The position numbers were made by a program, and so were the translations under genes. Positions 44,244 through 53,174 of a stretch of 54,792 nucleotides of DNA are shown here, in pieces; position 1 is the stretch's first letter, and each line of letters opens with the position of its first letter. Location of the stretch: NCBI RefSeq assembly GCF_000425785.1, contig NZ_AUEC01000038.1:1-54792 (forward strand), read 5' to 3'. The DNA is from Pseudomonas taiwanensis DSM 21245. GTDB lineage: Bacteria > Pseudomonadota > Gammaproteobacteria > Pseudomonadales > Pseudomonadaceae. Under the pieces are notes generated by a model. That model did no database searches, was not told where the DNA came from, and saw only the letters and a program-made list of their open reading frames with translations.

Positions 44244-46490
44244 TCAATAAATCGAGGGGTCACGTGGAAGGGTGAAATGGAATGCAGCGCCGTGGTCGAT
44301 CTGGCCTTCGGCCCACACCCGGCCATCGTGGCGCTCGATGATGCGTCGCACACTCGCCAGGCCGATGCCGGTACCTTCGAAGTCTTCCATGCGGTGCAGG
44401 CGCTGGAACACGCCGAACAGTTTGTTGGCATAGGCCATATCGAATCCTACGCCATTATCGCGAATGCAGATCTCGATTTCTGTCGGGTGTTGCACAGCAC
44501 TGATCTGGATTCGGGCCGGCGCTCGCCCGCGGGTATACTTGATGGCGTTGGCGATCAGGTTCTGCAAGGCCATGTTGATGAAGGCGGGGTCGGCGTGCAC
44601 CTTTGGCAAATCGGCGATGTCCCAGACGATTTCCCGGTCTTTGTAGTCCGGCGCGAGATCGCTACGAATGGCGGTGATCAGGGCGTTGAGGTCAACGTCC
44701 GACAGGCGCAAGGCAGAGCGGCCCATCTGCGAGAAGTTCAGCAAGTTGTCCACCAGGCTGCCAGCGAACTGCGCTGCCTCGCCGATGTGCTGCAAGAACC
44801 GCCTGCCACGTGGGCTGAGGACTTCACCTTCGATTTCCCCAAGCAGTTCGCTGTACCCGGCAATGTGGCGCAGCGGCGCCCTCAGATCGTGGGACACACT
44901 ATAGGAAAAGGCCTCCAGTTCCTTGTTGGAGCGACGCAGTTCGTTCGCCAGTTGTGCCAGCTCTTCAGCCTTGCGCAGGACGATGCCCAGCACCGCGGTG
45001 CGCAGCTCGACGACGCCTTCGATGAGAAGTGGGTCCCACGTTTCGCTGTAGCCACGCACCTCTTCCTGCCAGCGTTCGAAGCTGTGCCGCGGGTCGAGAT
45101 TGCCCTGCGGGCCGATATGTTTTTCAGGGCGCCCGGCCCATTGCACGGTGCGAACCTGCTCGGTCCGGAACCACAGCAGGTAATGCGAATGGATCTGCGA
45201 AATCGCCACGGCCAGCACACCTGCGACGTGACGGGTGAGCTCGGGAAGTTCGTCGATGTCGCGGCCCACGTTGTCGCTATGGAATACCACTTCATCATCC
45301 CGGGACAGCCAGTGCACCAGTGCAGTCACCTGCGCGACTGGTGGTGTCTGGCCGATGAGCTCGCAGCGTTCGGCGGAGATGACCGCAGCCCCGGTTGCAC
45401 CGGCAAAGTCCAGCAGTACCTGCGGCAGTTGGTGCAGGCCCTCGCTGACACTGTCATGGTCGGCCATCGACGAAATCATCTGCACGATATGCTGGCGCAG
45501 GTCGAGCAGCATGCGGGTACGGGCATGGGATTCGCGTGACTCGATCTGCAGCGACAGCACGCTGGCCAGCAGTTCGCAGGCGGTGCGGGTGCGCAAATCC
45601 ACGGGACGCGGCTGCGCATGGTGGCACGAAATCAGGCCCCACAGCTGATCATCGACCACGATCGACAGCGACATCGACGCCAGGGTGCCCATGTTGCGCA
45701 TGTACTGCAGGTGCACCGGCGAAACGCTACGCAGGGTGGCGAAACTCATGTCCAACGCCTTGCCCGTGCGCGGGTTGGCGGCGGGAACCAGGTTTGCCGG
45801 CTGATAATGGGCGTCCTCGATCACCCGAATCCGGTTGACCCGGTACAACTCGCGGGCCTGGCGCGGAATGTCCGAGGCCGGGAAGCATAGGCCCAGGTAA
45901 CTCGGATAACCGTCATCCGCCACTTCGGCCAGTACCTCGCCATTACCCTCGCCATCGAAGCGGTAGGCCTTGACCCGACCGAAGCCGGTGATGCGCTTGA
46001 TCTGCTCCACCGACTGTTGCAGCAATGCCTGGAGGCTGCCGGCTTTGTGCAGGCTACCCACGAAACCCCGAACCAGCGGATAGTAGTCACCATGGGCTTC
46101 GAGGCCCTGCGGCGTGCGCAAAGGCTCGAACTCGGTAATCAGCACCTGGTCGTGACGATGGACCAACAAGCGCAGGACGTCGCCGTAGGGTGAACCAGGG
46201 CGCAGGCGCACATCGCCTATGTGAAACGGGAACACTTCCTGCGCAGGCAGCCGCGCAAGGTGCCCGCGCAGGTCGAAGGATCCGCTCATCAGGTCGGCGA
46301 ACAGGCTGCCCAGCAGCTCCCTGGCCGGCACGCCCAACCAGCGTTCGGTATTGTCGCTGGCCTGAAGGACGCGCAGATCATGCTCGTCCAGCACCAGCAA
46401 AAACCCATGGGGCTGAATGCTGCCTGGGACCTGGATCGGCTCCTGGGCGCACCGCTCGAGGGCTTCGGCAAGCGCTTTGTCTAAAGTCAT
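44244..46490 (-). CDS. bphP: bacteriophytochrome histidine kinase
   Basis: Red/far-red photoreceptor kinase of 748 residues. The N-terminal Cys for biliverdin is in ERCAQEPIQVPGSIQPHG (about residue 14). The PAS-GAF-PHY core follows, with PASDIP (the DIP motif) and chromophore-pocket His in HLQYMRNMG. The PHY tongue motifs are QWAGRP (W-x-G) and DPRHSFERW (PRxSF). The kinase part has SVSHDLRAPLRH, the N-box NLIANAIKYT and GTGIGLASV. The start at 46490 has AGGAG nine bases upstream. It is the first gene of the three-gene operon. No heme oxygenase (bphO), needed to make biliverdin, is adjacent. Confidence 0.96.
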   Translation of the reverse strand: MTLDKALAEALERCAQEPIQVPGSIQPHGFLLVLDEHDLRVLQASDNTERWLGVPARELLGSLFADLMSGSFDLRGHLARLPAQEVFPFHIGDVRLRPGSPYGDVLRLLVHRHDQVLITEFEPLRTPQGLEAHGDYYPLVRGFVGSLHKAGSLQALLQQSVEQIKRITGFGRVKAYRFDGEGNGEVLAEVADDGYPSYLGLCFPASDIPRQARELYRVNRIRVIEDAHYQPANLVPAANPRTGKALDMSFATLRSVSPVHLQYMRNMGTLASMSLSIVVDDQLWGLISCHHAQPRPVDLRTRTACELLASVLSLQIESRESHARTRMLLDLRQHIVQMISSMADHDSVSEGLHQLPQVLLDFAGATGAAVISAERCELIGQTPPVAQVTALVHWLSRDDEVVFHSDNVGRDIDELPELTRHVAGVLAVAISQIHSHYLLWFRTEQVRTVQWAGRPEKHIGPQGNLDPRHSFERWQEEVRGYSETWDPLLIEGVVELRTAVLGIVLRKAEELAQLANELRRSNKELEAFSYSVSHDLRAPLRHIAGYSELLGEIEGEVLSPRGRRFLQHIGEAAQFAGSLVDNLLNFSQMGRSALRLSDVDLNALITAIRSDLAPDYKDREIVWDIADLPKVHADPAFINMALQNLIANAIKYTRGRAPARIQISAVQHPTEIEICIRDNGVGFDMAYANKLFGVFQRLHRMEDFEGTGIGLASVRRIIERHDGRVWAEGQIDHGAAFHFTLPRDPSIY

Positions 46491-46657
46491 CGATGAAAAC
46501 TCCTGTCCTTCTGCGCCCATGCATCGTGCATGCGTCTGATACAGGCTGTTGAATGGTGGTTAACGTAACAGAATGTAGGCCGCTTTACCGGCCCAATAGC
46601 TATTTGAGGCATGGGAAGCGTCGCGGGTTCGGTGTATGGGTAAATTTTCTTACTCAT

Positions 46658-46687
46658 TTGGCACCACGTCGCGCGTCAGAGTTAATA
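46658..46687 (+). promoter_or_regulatory. candidate promoter of the Csu pilus operon
   Basis: TTGGCA (46658-46663) and TTAATA (46682-46687) are 18 bp apart, 82 bp before the first pilin start. The stretch 46491-46769 between bphP and the pilus operon is otherwise AT-rich with no gene seen. Confidence 0.35.
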
Positions 46688-46769
46688 CAAAAGAGTGGCT
46701 CCAGGCCATCACGGGAACTGCATTCCGCTGCTACGCTGAAATCCAGCACATAAATACAAGGATAAAAGA

Positions 46770-47297
46770 GTGACGGAACGCCTTCTGGCCGCGCTGTTGG
46801 GCCTGCTGTTGAGCGGCAATGCCGTGGCGACTGACTTCCTTGTGGAAGTGCGGGTTCAGGTAGAGCGCGGTTGCATGCTGGTCAACCAGCAACGCGACGC
46901 CGGCGCGCAGGCCTTGGGACGAATCGATCTGGGGGCCGCCGCACGCCTGGACGGCCCAGGCACACCGTTGAGCGGCGTGCTGATCAGCCGGCGCCCCCCG
47001 CGCCTGGAATGCAATCCTGATACGCCGTATCAGGTGCGGGTCGATGGTGGCCAGCATGGCGGAGTCGGCGAGCTACGCTACCTGGCGAGCAACGACGGCA
47101 AGTCCCGTCCGATTCCTTATCGTCTATACCGGGATGCCGCTTGGCGCGAGCCGGTAGCGGCGGGTGTGCCGCACTCGGCACGGGTGCCTGACAGCGGCTC
47201 GGTGGCGCTTCCGCTCTACGCCCGTATCGACAGCCTGGCCTGGGTCCCGCGAGCGGGGCTTTACGCTGACATGCTCAAAGTCACAGTGACTTGGTAG
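46770..47297 (+). CDS. spore coat U-domain pilin 1 (Csu pilus)
   Basis: Secreted protein of 175 residues starting at GTG 46770, with AAGGA seven bases upstream and a signal peptide ending at GNAVA. The single SCPU domain has Cys in VERGCMLV and RLECNPDT and the terminal strand MLKVTVTW that fits donor-strand exchange. It is less Gly/Ser-rich than the likely major pilin, so it may be a minor subunit or base. First of seven genes on this strand. Confidence 0.88.
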   Translation: MTERLLAALLGLLLSGNAVATDFLVEVRVQVERGCMLVNQQRDAGAQALGRIDLGAAARLDGPGTPLSGVLISRRPPRLECNPDTPYQVRVDGGQHGGVGELRYLASNDGKSRPIPYRLYRDAAWREPVAAGVPHSARVPDSGSVALPLYARIDSLAWVPRAGLYADMLKVTVTW

Positions 47298-47325
47298 GAA
47301 GCCCCATGACCAGGGACGCGACGCC

Positions 47326-47862
47326 ATGAACCGAACCTCGATCTTGTTGCTTAGCCTTGGTCCACTGCTGTTGCCCAGTGGCATAGCCCATGGCACCACC
47401 ACCGGGTTCATCCAGGCGCGCCTGGTCATCAGCACGGCCTGTCAGATCAGCAACGGTACCGATCAGCCCGCTACCCTGGCCAATCCGGGGGTGATGGATT
47501 TCGGCGCGCGCGGGCCGAGCTGGGACCAGCCGTTACGCGGGCGGGTGGACGAAGTGGGCGGTGAGGGCAGCCTGAGGATCAGCTGCACGCCTGAAGTCAG
47601 GGCATTCAACGTGCGAATCAATGGTGGCCTCAACGGTAGCGATGGTGTGCGTCGGCTCAGCAACGGCCGCGAAACCATCCCTTACCAACTGGCCTTGGAC
47701 CCGGGTGGCAATAGCCACTACGGCATTGGCCAGGCACGCGCGTTCACCATCAGCAGCGCCCAGCAGATCCCGATTCCCATCTACGGCGTGGTGGTAGCGC
47801 AATCGCGCGCGCTGCCGGCCGGGCTGTATCGCGACACCCTGAGAGTGACTCTGGACTGGTAA
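47326..47862 (+). CDS. spore coat U-domain pilin 2
   Basis: Protein of 178 residues: signal peptide (residues 1-23), SCPU domain with ARLVISTACQIS, LRISCTPEV and the closing RVTLDW. It is a paralog of the preceding pilin, 28 bp after its stop. Confidence 0.88.
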   Translation: MNRTSILLLSLGPLLLPSGIAHGTTTGFIQARLVISTACQISNGTDQPATLANPGVMDFGARGPSWDQPLRGRVDEVGGEGSLRISCTPEVRAFNVRINGGLNGSDGVRRLSNGRETIPYQLALDPGGNSHYGIGQARAFTISSAQQIPIPIYGVVVAQSRALPAGLYRDTLRVTLDW

Positions 47863-47880
47863 TCACGCAAGGAGACTCCG

Positions 47881-48411
47881 ATGCGCACGACAATCACCCG
47901 TTGTATCCTCGCCGGCCTCGGATTGGCGCTGGCGTACCAGGCTCAGGCCGCCACGGTGACTGGCACCATCAGTGCGACGCTCACGCTGACTGCCGCGTGC
48001 CAGGTCAACGGCACTTCAGGCGACTCGGGGTTGAACTTCGGCTCCCTCAACTTCGGCAGCCAGGAAGCCCTGTTCACCAGCGCCAACGCGCAGGTGCTCG
48101 GTGGCGCCTCCGCGATGAGCATCCTCTGTTCGGCAGGCACCGTGCCGGTGATCAAGGTGCGCACGGGCACTCATGATGGCCAGTCCAGTGGTGGGACGCG
48201 AGCCTTGTCCGATGGCAATGGCAATTTCGTGCCTTACGACTTCTATACCGATGCCGGGCGCACCACGCTGCTGCCCATCGACGGCACCATAACCTTACCG
48301 ACCAGCACAGGCGTGGCCCAGTCCGTCAACCTGTACGGTCAGGCACGGGGCAAGGCTGGCCTGCCGGCGGGGGTATATACCGACACCGTGGCGGTCGAGC
48401 TGTCGTTCTGA
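47881..48411 (+). CDS. spore coat U-domain pilin 3, probable major subunit
   Basis: Protein of 176 residues. After the signal peptide (ALAYQAQA) the mature end VTGTISATLTLTAACQVNG is closest to the CsuA/B major pilin pattern as I recall it. It has a second Cys in SILCSAGT, is rich in Gly, Thr and Ser, and ends with TVAVELSF. A GGAG lies seven bases before the ATG. Confidence 0.88.
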   Translation: MRTTITRCILAGLGLALAYQAQAATVTGTISATLTLTAACQVNGTSGDSGLNFGSLNFGSQEALFTSANAQVLGGASAMSILCSAGTVPVIKVRTGTHDGQSSGGTRALSDGNGNFVPYDFYTDAGRTTLLPIDGTITLPTSTGVAQSVNLYGQARGKAGLPAGVYTDTVAVELSF

Positions 48412-48414
48412 GTC

Positions 48415-48918
48415 ATGCGTCCATGGACGAACATCTGCCTCGCGGGGGCGGGGGCGCTGCTGGCCGCGCCTTTGGATGCGGCGACCAGCAGCACATTCCA
48501 GGTTTCCGCACAAATCGTTGCTGGCTGCCTGGTGATCGGCGGCGCGACCAACTATGGCCTGCTGGATTTCGGTACCCAGTCGGCGTTGTCGACCAGCACC
48601 CTGAACACGTCCCTGGGCGGCACCACGGTGACGTTCCAGTGCACCCCGGGGGTGACCCTGAGCATGAGCCTGGACGGCGGCCAGAACTCCGCCAGTGGTA
48701 CACGCAACCTCAAGCGCAGCGGTGGAAGCCAATTATTGGCGTATCAACTCTACAGCGATGCCGCCTACAGCCAGGTGCTGGGGATTGGGGCGAGCCTAAA
48801 CGTCAGCTACGCCGACCCCACCGCGATCAAGTTACCGGTCTATGGCCGGACGCTGTTGAGCGGCACCTTGCCAGCCGGCATCTACACCGACGTGGTGCAG
48901 GTGACGGTGACCTGGTGA
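48415..48918 (+). CDS. spore coat U-domain pilin 4
   Basis: Protein of 167 residues with a signal peptide and one SCPU domain (SAQIVAGCLVIGG, VTFQCTPGVT, final VVQVTVTW). It begins three bases after the stop of pilin 3, so translation is likely coupled. Confidence 0.88.
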   Translation: MRPWTNICLAGAGALLAAPLDAATSSTFQVSAQIVAGCLVIGGATNYGLLDFGTQSALSTSTLNTSLGGTTVTFQCTPGVTLSMSLDGGQNSASGTRNLKRSGGSQLLAYQLYSDAAYSQVLGIGASLNVSYADPTAIKLPVYGRTLLSGTLPAGIYTDVVQVTVTW

Positions 48919-48957
48919 TGCAGCCGGCAACCATGACAAGCAATCAAGGAGAGCAGT

Positions 48958-49734
48958 ATGGCGTCAGGCGCGAAGTGTGCGCGAGGATTGATCGGGGGGT
49001 TGCTGCTGGTCTGTTTGCCGGCTGGGGCGGCCACCTCGGTGCTGATCTGGCCGATCGACCCGGTGCTGGAAGCGGGCCAGAAAGCCGGTGCGCTGTGGTT
49101 GGAAAACCGCGGGACGGCGCCGGCAAGCCTGCAGGTTCGAGTATTCGCCTGGCGCCAAGGCGATTACCAGGAGCAGTTCCAGGCCCAGCGCGACATCATC
49201 GGCAGCCCGCCCGTGGCCACCATCGCGCCGGGGCAGAAGCAACTCGTACGACTGACCCGCACCGGCAGTTCACCTGCCGGCCAGGAGCAGGCATACCGCA
49301 TCATCATCGATGAAATCCCTTCGCCGCTGCCCACCGACAATGCCAGCCAAGGCACCACCGCGGCCATTCGCCTGCAGATGCGCTATTCGGTGCCGTTGTT
49401 CGTCTACGGCGAGGGTTTGTGGGGCAAGCCAGATCCCGAGGGCAAGCGCAGCGTCGACAGTGTCGGCAAGCCGCAACTGAGTTGGCGTGCGGTCACGATA
49501 CAGGGCAAGCCCTATGTGGAGTTGCGCAACACTGGCCCTGTCCACGCACGCCTGACGGATGTGGTGGTACAGCAGGGCAGTCAGGCCAAGCCGCTGGCCG
49601 AAGGCTTGCTGGGCTATGTGTTGCCGGGTGCCAGCATGCGTTGGCCGGCACCACTGGCGCCGAACGCTGGCAGTGTGCTCAAAGGGCGGATCAATGGCCA
49701 GGAAGTGGCCGAGGCTATCCGTCAGGGCCAATGA
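48958..49734 (+). CDS. periplasmic pilus chaperone (CsuC-like)
   Basis: PapD-like chaperone of 258 residues with a signal peptide ending PAGAA. The first Ig-like domain has IWPIDPVLEAGQKAGALWLENRG and the conserved strand PGQKQLVRLTRTG; YRIIIDEIPSP links to the second domain. The proportions fit the archaic (Csu) class. It donates a strand to hold pilins until the usher takes them. Confidence 0.92.
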   Translation: MASGAKCARGLIGGLLLVCLPAGAATSVLIWPIDPVLEAGQKAGALWLENRGTAPASLQVRVFAWRQGDYQEQFQAQRDIIGSPPVATIAPGQKQLVRLTRTGSSPAGQEQAYRIIIDEIPSPLPTDNASQGTTAAIRLQMRYSVPLFVYGEGLWGKPDPEGKRSVDSVGKPQLSWRAVTIQGKPYVELRNTGPVHARLTDVVVQQGSQAKPLAEGLLGYVLPGASMRWPAPLAPNAGSVLKGRINGQEVAEAIRQGQ

Positions 49735-49794
49735 ATCTTCAGCTGATTGCTAGGCAGTGGCCAAGGGGGCCCCGGCAATGGTTGGAAACCGTGC

Positions 49795-52140
49795 GTGAAA
49801 TGGCTGTCACTGATGGCGCGTCCATGGTGCCTGGGGGCTGCTGTGTTAAGCCCCAACCTCGGCGTGGCCGACGACCTGCCGCCGCCTCCCACGGAGATGG
49901 CTGCCGTCGCCGACGCCACGTTGTACCTCGATGTATGGGTGAACCAAGTGCCCAGGGTTGAACTGGTACCGGTCCAGCAGCGCAACGGACGTCTCTATCT
50001 GGAAAGCGACGTGCTTCGCAGTGCGGGTATCGACTTGCCGGGCAACCCCCAAGGGGAAGTGGAGCTGGATGCCGTGCAGAGCCTTCACGTCGATTACGAC
50101 AGTCAGAACCAGCGCCTTATGCTGCAAGTGCCCCCCGCATGGCTGCCAGACCAGCAGGTCGGCGATCGCAACCTGTATCCACCCAGCGACGCCCGCAGCA
50201 GCTTCGGCGCATTGTTCAACTACGACCTCTACCTTAATGATATCGATGAGGGTGGTACCTACCTCGCTGCCTGGAATGAACTGCGCTTGTTCGATAGTTG
50301 GGGCTCGTTTGCCACCACCGGCCAGTGGCGTCAGTCGTTCCAGCGCATGCCAGGCGATGACAGCCGTCAGGGTTTCCTGCGCTATGACACCCTATGGCGC
50401 TACACCGACGAACAGCGCCTGCTGACCTACGATGCCGGTGACCTGGTCACCGGTGCTTTGCCCTGGACCGGATCGGTGCGCGTCGGCGGTGTGCAGGTGT
50501 CGCGCGACTTCGGCGCCCGGCCGGACCTGGTCACCTACCCACTGCCGGCATTTGCCGGTGAAGCAGCAGTGCCGACGTCGCTGGACCTCTTCATCAACGG
50601 CTACAAGAGCAGCACCACCGAGCTGCAACCGGGCCCCTACACCTTGACTAACGTGCCTTTCATCAACGGTGCGGGTGAGGCCGTGGTAGTCACCACCGAC
50701 GCACTCGGCCGTCAGGTTTCCACCACCTTGCCGTTCTATGTCACCAGCACCTTGTTGCAGAAAGGCCTGTCGGATTTTTCGGTGGCGGCTGGCAGCTTGC
50801 GCCGTGACTATGGCGTGCGCGACTTCAGCTATGGCCCAGGCGTCGCCTCAGCCAGCCTGCGCCATGGCGTTTCCGACAGCTTCACCCTGGAAAGCCATGT
50901 CGAGACCGCCGAATCGCTGTTGCTCGGTGGCTTGGGCGGGAACATGCGGCTGGGTAACTTCGGCGTGCTCAATGCGGCCCTGGCCCAAAGCCAGTTCGAG
51001 GGGGAAAAAGGCCATCAGGTCGCGTTCGGCTATCAATTCAACAGCCAGCGGCTGGGCTTCAATTATCAGCGCTTGCAGCGTCACGGCGGCTATGCTGATC
51101 TGTCACGGGTCGATACCCCGGACATGCAGTTGAGTCAGCGCAGCGAGCAGGTCACCGCGAGTCTGAACCTGAATCGGTACGGTAGCCTCGGTGCCGGCTA
51201 TTTCGATGTGCGCGCCGGCGATGGCACACGGACCCGCCTGCTCAACCTGAGTTGGAGCAAGCCGCTTTGGGGCAACAGCAGCCTGTATCTGTCGGCGAAT
51301 CGCGAGATAGGCGACAGCCAGTGGGCAGTGCAGGCCCAGCTGGTGATCCCGTTCGACCTGCACGGAACCCTGGCCCTGAGTACCGAGCGCAGTCAGCAGG
51401 GCGAAGACCTGCAACGCGTGAACTATAGCCGCGCCGTGCCATTGGGCGGTGGAGTTGGCTACAACCTGGGGTACGCCACGGGCGGTGACCGCGACGCCTA
51501 CCGCCAAGCCGATGTGACCTGGCGCCTGCAGTCGGTGCAGTTGCAGGTCGGGGCCTACGGCAGCAGTGGCGCGATGACCCGCTGGGCAGATGCCACCGGT
51601 TCCCTGGTGTGGATGGACGCCGGCCTGTTCGCCGCCAACCGCATCGACGATGCCTTCGTAGTGGTCAGCACCGGCGGTTATGCCGATATCCCCGTGCGCT
51701 ACGAAAACCAGGAGGTGGGCCGTACCGACCGGAACGGCCACCTGCTGGTGCCCTATGGCAGCGGCTACTACCGCGGCAAGTACGAGATCGACCCCATGAA
51801 CCTGCCGCCGGACATCCTGGCGGCAGAGGTGGAGCAGCGAGTAGCGGTGCGGCGAGGCAGCGGCTATTTGCTGGAATTTCAGCTCAAGCGGGTGATGGCG
51901 GCGAGCATCGAACTGGTCGATGTTGGCCAGCAGGCACTCAAGCTGGGCAGCCGTGTGACCCACCAGCAAAGCGGTGGACAGGCGGTGGTCGGCTGGGATG
52001 GCCTGGTGTACCTGGAGAATCTGTCGCCGCACAACCGCCTGCGCGTCGACCTGGAAGGGGGCGGGCAATGTCAGGTCGAATTCGATCTGCCTGAAGGGGA
52101 GGGCTCGATTCCACTGATCGGCCCACTGGTGTGCCGATGA
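49795..52140 (+). CDS. outer-membrane usher (CsuD-like)
   Basis: Usher of about 781 residues. A signal peptide precedes the N-terminal chaperone-binding domain (ATLYLDVWVNQVPRVEL). The 24-strand barrel and plug domain (FINGYKSSTTELQPGPYTLTNVPFINGAGEAVVV) follow, then C-terminal domains ending GPLVCR. The start is uncertain: this frame has no ATG before 49813. I choose GTG 49795, which gives MKWLSLMARPWCLGAAVL as signal peptide. A TTG at 49747 adds sixteen residues, and an ATG at 49731 belongs to another frame. Its stop overlaps the tip gene start by 4 bp. Confidence 0.9.
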   Translation: MKWLSLMARPWCLGAAVLSPNLGVADDLPPPPTEMAAVADATLYLDVWVNQVPRVELVPVQQRNGRLYLESDVLRSAGIDLPGNPQGEVELDAVQSLHVDYDSQNQRLMLQVPPAWLPDQQVGDRNLYPPSDARSSFGALFNYDLYLNDIDEGGTYLAAWNELRLFDSWGSFATTGQWRQSFQRMPGDDSRQGFLRYDTLWRYTDEQRLLTYDAGDLVTGALPWTGSVRVGGVQVSRDFGARPDLVTYPLPAFAGEAAVPTSLDLFINGYKSSTTELQPGPYTLTNVPFINGAGEAVVVTTDALGRQVSTTLPFYVTSTLLQKGLSDFSVAAGSLRRDYGVRDFSYGPGVASASLRHGVSDSFTLESHVETAESLLLGGLGGNMRLGNFGVLNAALAQSQFEGEKGHQVAFGYQFNSQRLGFNYQRLQRHGGYADLSRVDTPDMQLSQRSEQVTASLNLNRYGSLGAGYFDVRAGDGTRTRLLNLSWSKPLWGNSSLYLSANREIGDSQWAVQAQLVIPFDLHGTLALSTERSQQGEDLQRVNYSRAVPLGGGVGYNLGYATGGDRDAYRQADVTWRLQSVQLQVGAYGSSGAMTRWADATGSLVWMDAGLFAANRIDDAFVVVSTGGYADIPVRYENQEVGRTDRNGHLLVPYGSGYYRGKYEIDPMNLPPDILAAEVEQRVAVRRGSGYLLEFQLKRVMAASIELVDVGQQALKLGSRVTHQQSGGQAVVGWDGLVYLENLSPHNRLRVDLEGGGQCQVEFDLPEGEGSIPLIGPLVCR

Positions 52141-53111
52141 AGGTGAGACTTGGCGGCTTGCTGTCGTGCGCACTGGTGTCGACCGGGCCTGCCTGGGCGG
52201 GATGCACATTGGTATCGACCGCGCCCGCTGCTTTCGGCACGGTCAACTCGACCCTGGTACGCACCGTCGTGCAGAGTGCCTCCACAACCAATGCCGGGCT
52301 TCAATGCACGGGCTCTTTGTTGGCGCTGCTGTCGACCACTGACCATTTCTATCTCACGATCACATCGTCGACGACCGGTCTGGTTGGGCCGACGGGGGAT
52401 GTCATCCCCTATACGATCTATGGCGATAACACTACGTCCTATCCCATCAGCCGCGGCACACCAGCGTTCGACTTCGCACCCAAGGGCATCCTCGAAGCAC
52501 TCGGGCTGCTTGGCAGCACTGCGCCCAAAACCGTGCCGCTGTACTTCAGGACCCAGATCGGCAGCAATGTGGCGGCAGGCTTGTACCAGGAAACCCTGAC
52601 CCTTTCCTGGAACTGGGATTATTGCGTGGGGGTCGCCGTCGGCGGCCTGTGCCTGGCGGGGCGAGATTCCGGTAGTGGCAGCAGGTCGCTCAATGTGAGC
52701 CTGACCGTGAGCAACGACTGCCAGATCACCACACCCAACATCAGTTTCGCCAGCGCGCCGGTGGTGAGTGGGTTTGGCACGGTTAGCCAGAGCGTGAGCT
52801 TGTCCTGTACCAAGGGCAGCAGCTACACGGTAGGGTTGGACGACGGGCAGAACGTATCGGGCGGACGGCGCCGGATGAAATCCAGCGCCAACAATTACCT
52901 GGCGTACGACATCTTCAAAAGTGCCGGTGCGGTGCGCTGGGGGGCGTTGAGCAGCGCCCGGCGTTCGAGCAGCGATGCCGACATAAACCCGGGCAATGGG
53001 ACTGGTACCGGGAGCCAGGTCTTCAACTACAACGCTAAGGTATACACCGACCAGGCCACACCGCCGGCGGCGACTTACATCGATAATGTGGTGCTGGACG
53101 TGCAGTTCTGA
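52137..53111 (+). CDS. two-domain pilus tip protein (CsuE-like adhesin)
   Basis: Secreted protein of 324 residues with a signal peptide (MKVRLGGLLSCALVSTGPAWA). Two SCPU-like domains (about 24-160 and 190-324), each with its own Cys pair, match the tip adhesin of archaic pili, which has an N-terminal binding domain and a C-terminal pilin domain. It is last in the operon and overlaps the usher by ATGA. Hydrophobic loop residues in the first domain (LLALLSTTDHFYLT) are candidates for surface binding. Confidence 0.9.
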   Translation: MKVRLGGLLSCALVSTGPAWAGCTLVSTAPAAFGTVNSTLVRTVVQSASTTNAGLQCTGSLLALLSTTDHFYLTITSSTTGLVGPTGDVIPYTIYGDNTTSYPISRGTPAFDFAPKGILEALGLLGSTAPKTVPLYFRTQIGSNVAAGLYQETLTLSWNWDYCVGVAVGGLCLAGRDSGSGSRSLNVSLTVSNDCQITTPNISFASAPVVSGFGTVSQSVSLSCTKGSSYTVGLDDGQNVSGGRRRMKSSANNYLAYDIFKSAGAVRWGALSSARRSSSDADINPGNGTGTGSQVFNYNAKVYTDQATPPAATYIDNVVLDVQF

Positions 53112-53137
53112 CACCGCTGTTGCGGCCCCCACAGCCT

Positions 53138-53170
53138 CGTGGGAGCCGGCTGGCCGGCGAGGACGCCGAC
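53138..53170. repeat. single REP element after the pilus operon
   Basis: GTGGGAGCCGGCTGGCCGGC leads into GAGGAC; the palindrome GCCGGC-TG-GCCGGC is at 53145-53158. It separates the pilus operon from the convergent carboxypeptidase. Confidence 0.8.
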
Positions 53171-53174
53171 AACC

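Noticed and set aside
46658..46673. TGGCAC resembling the -24 element of a sigma54 promoter before the pilus operon
   Set aside because: The -12 position reads CGCG rather than TTGC, and a sigma70-like pair fits the same bases better.
49419..49961. 180-codon frame overlapping chaperone and usher
   Set aside because: Mostly a wrong-frame reading of the chaperone; only its ATG at 49731 is of interest for the usher start question.
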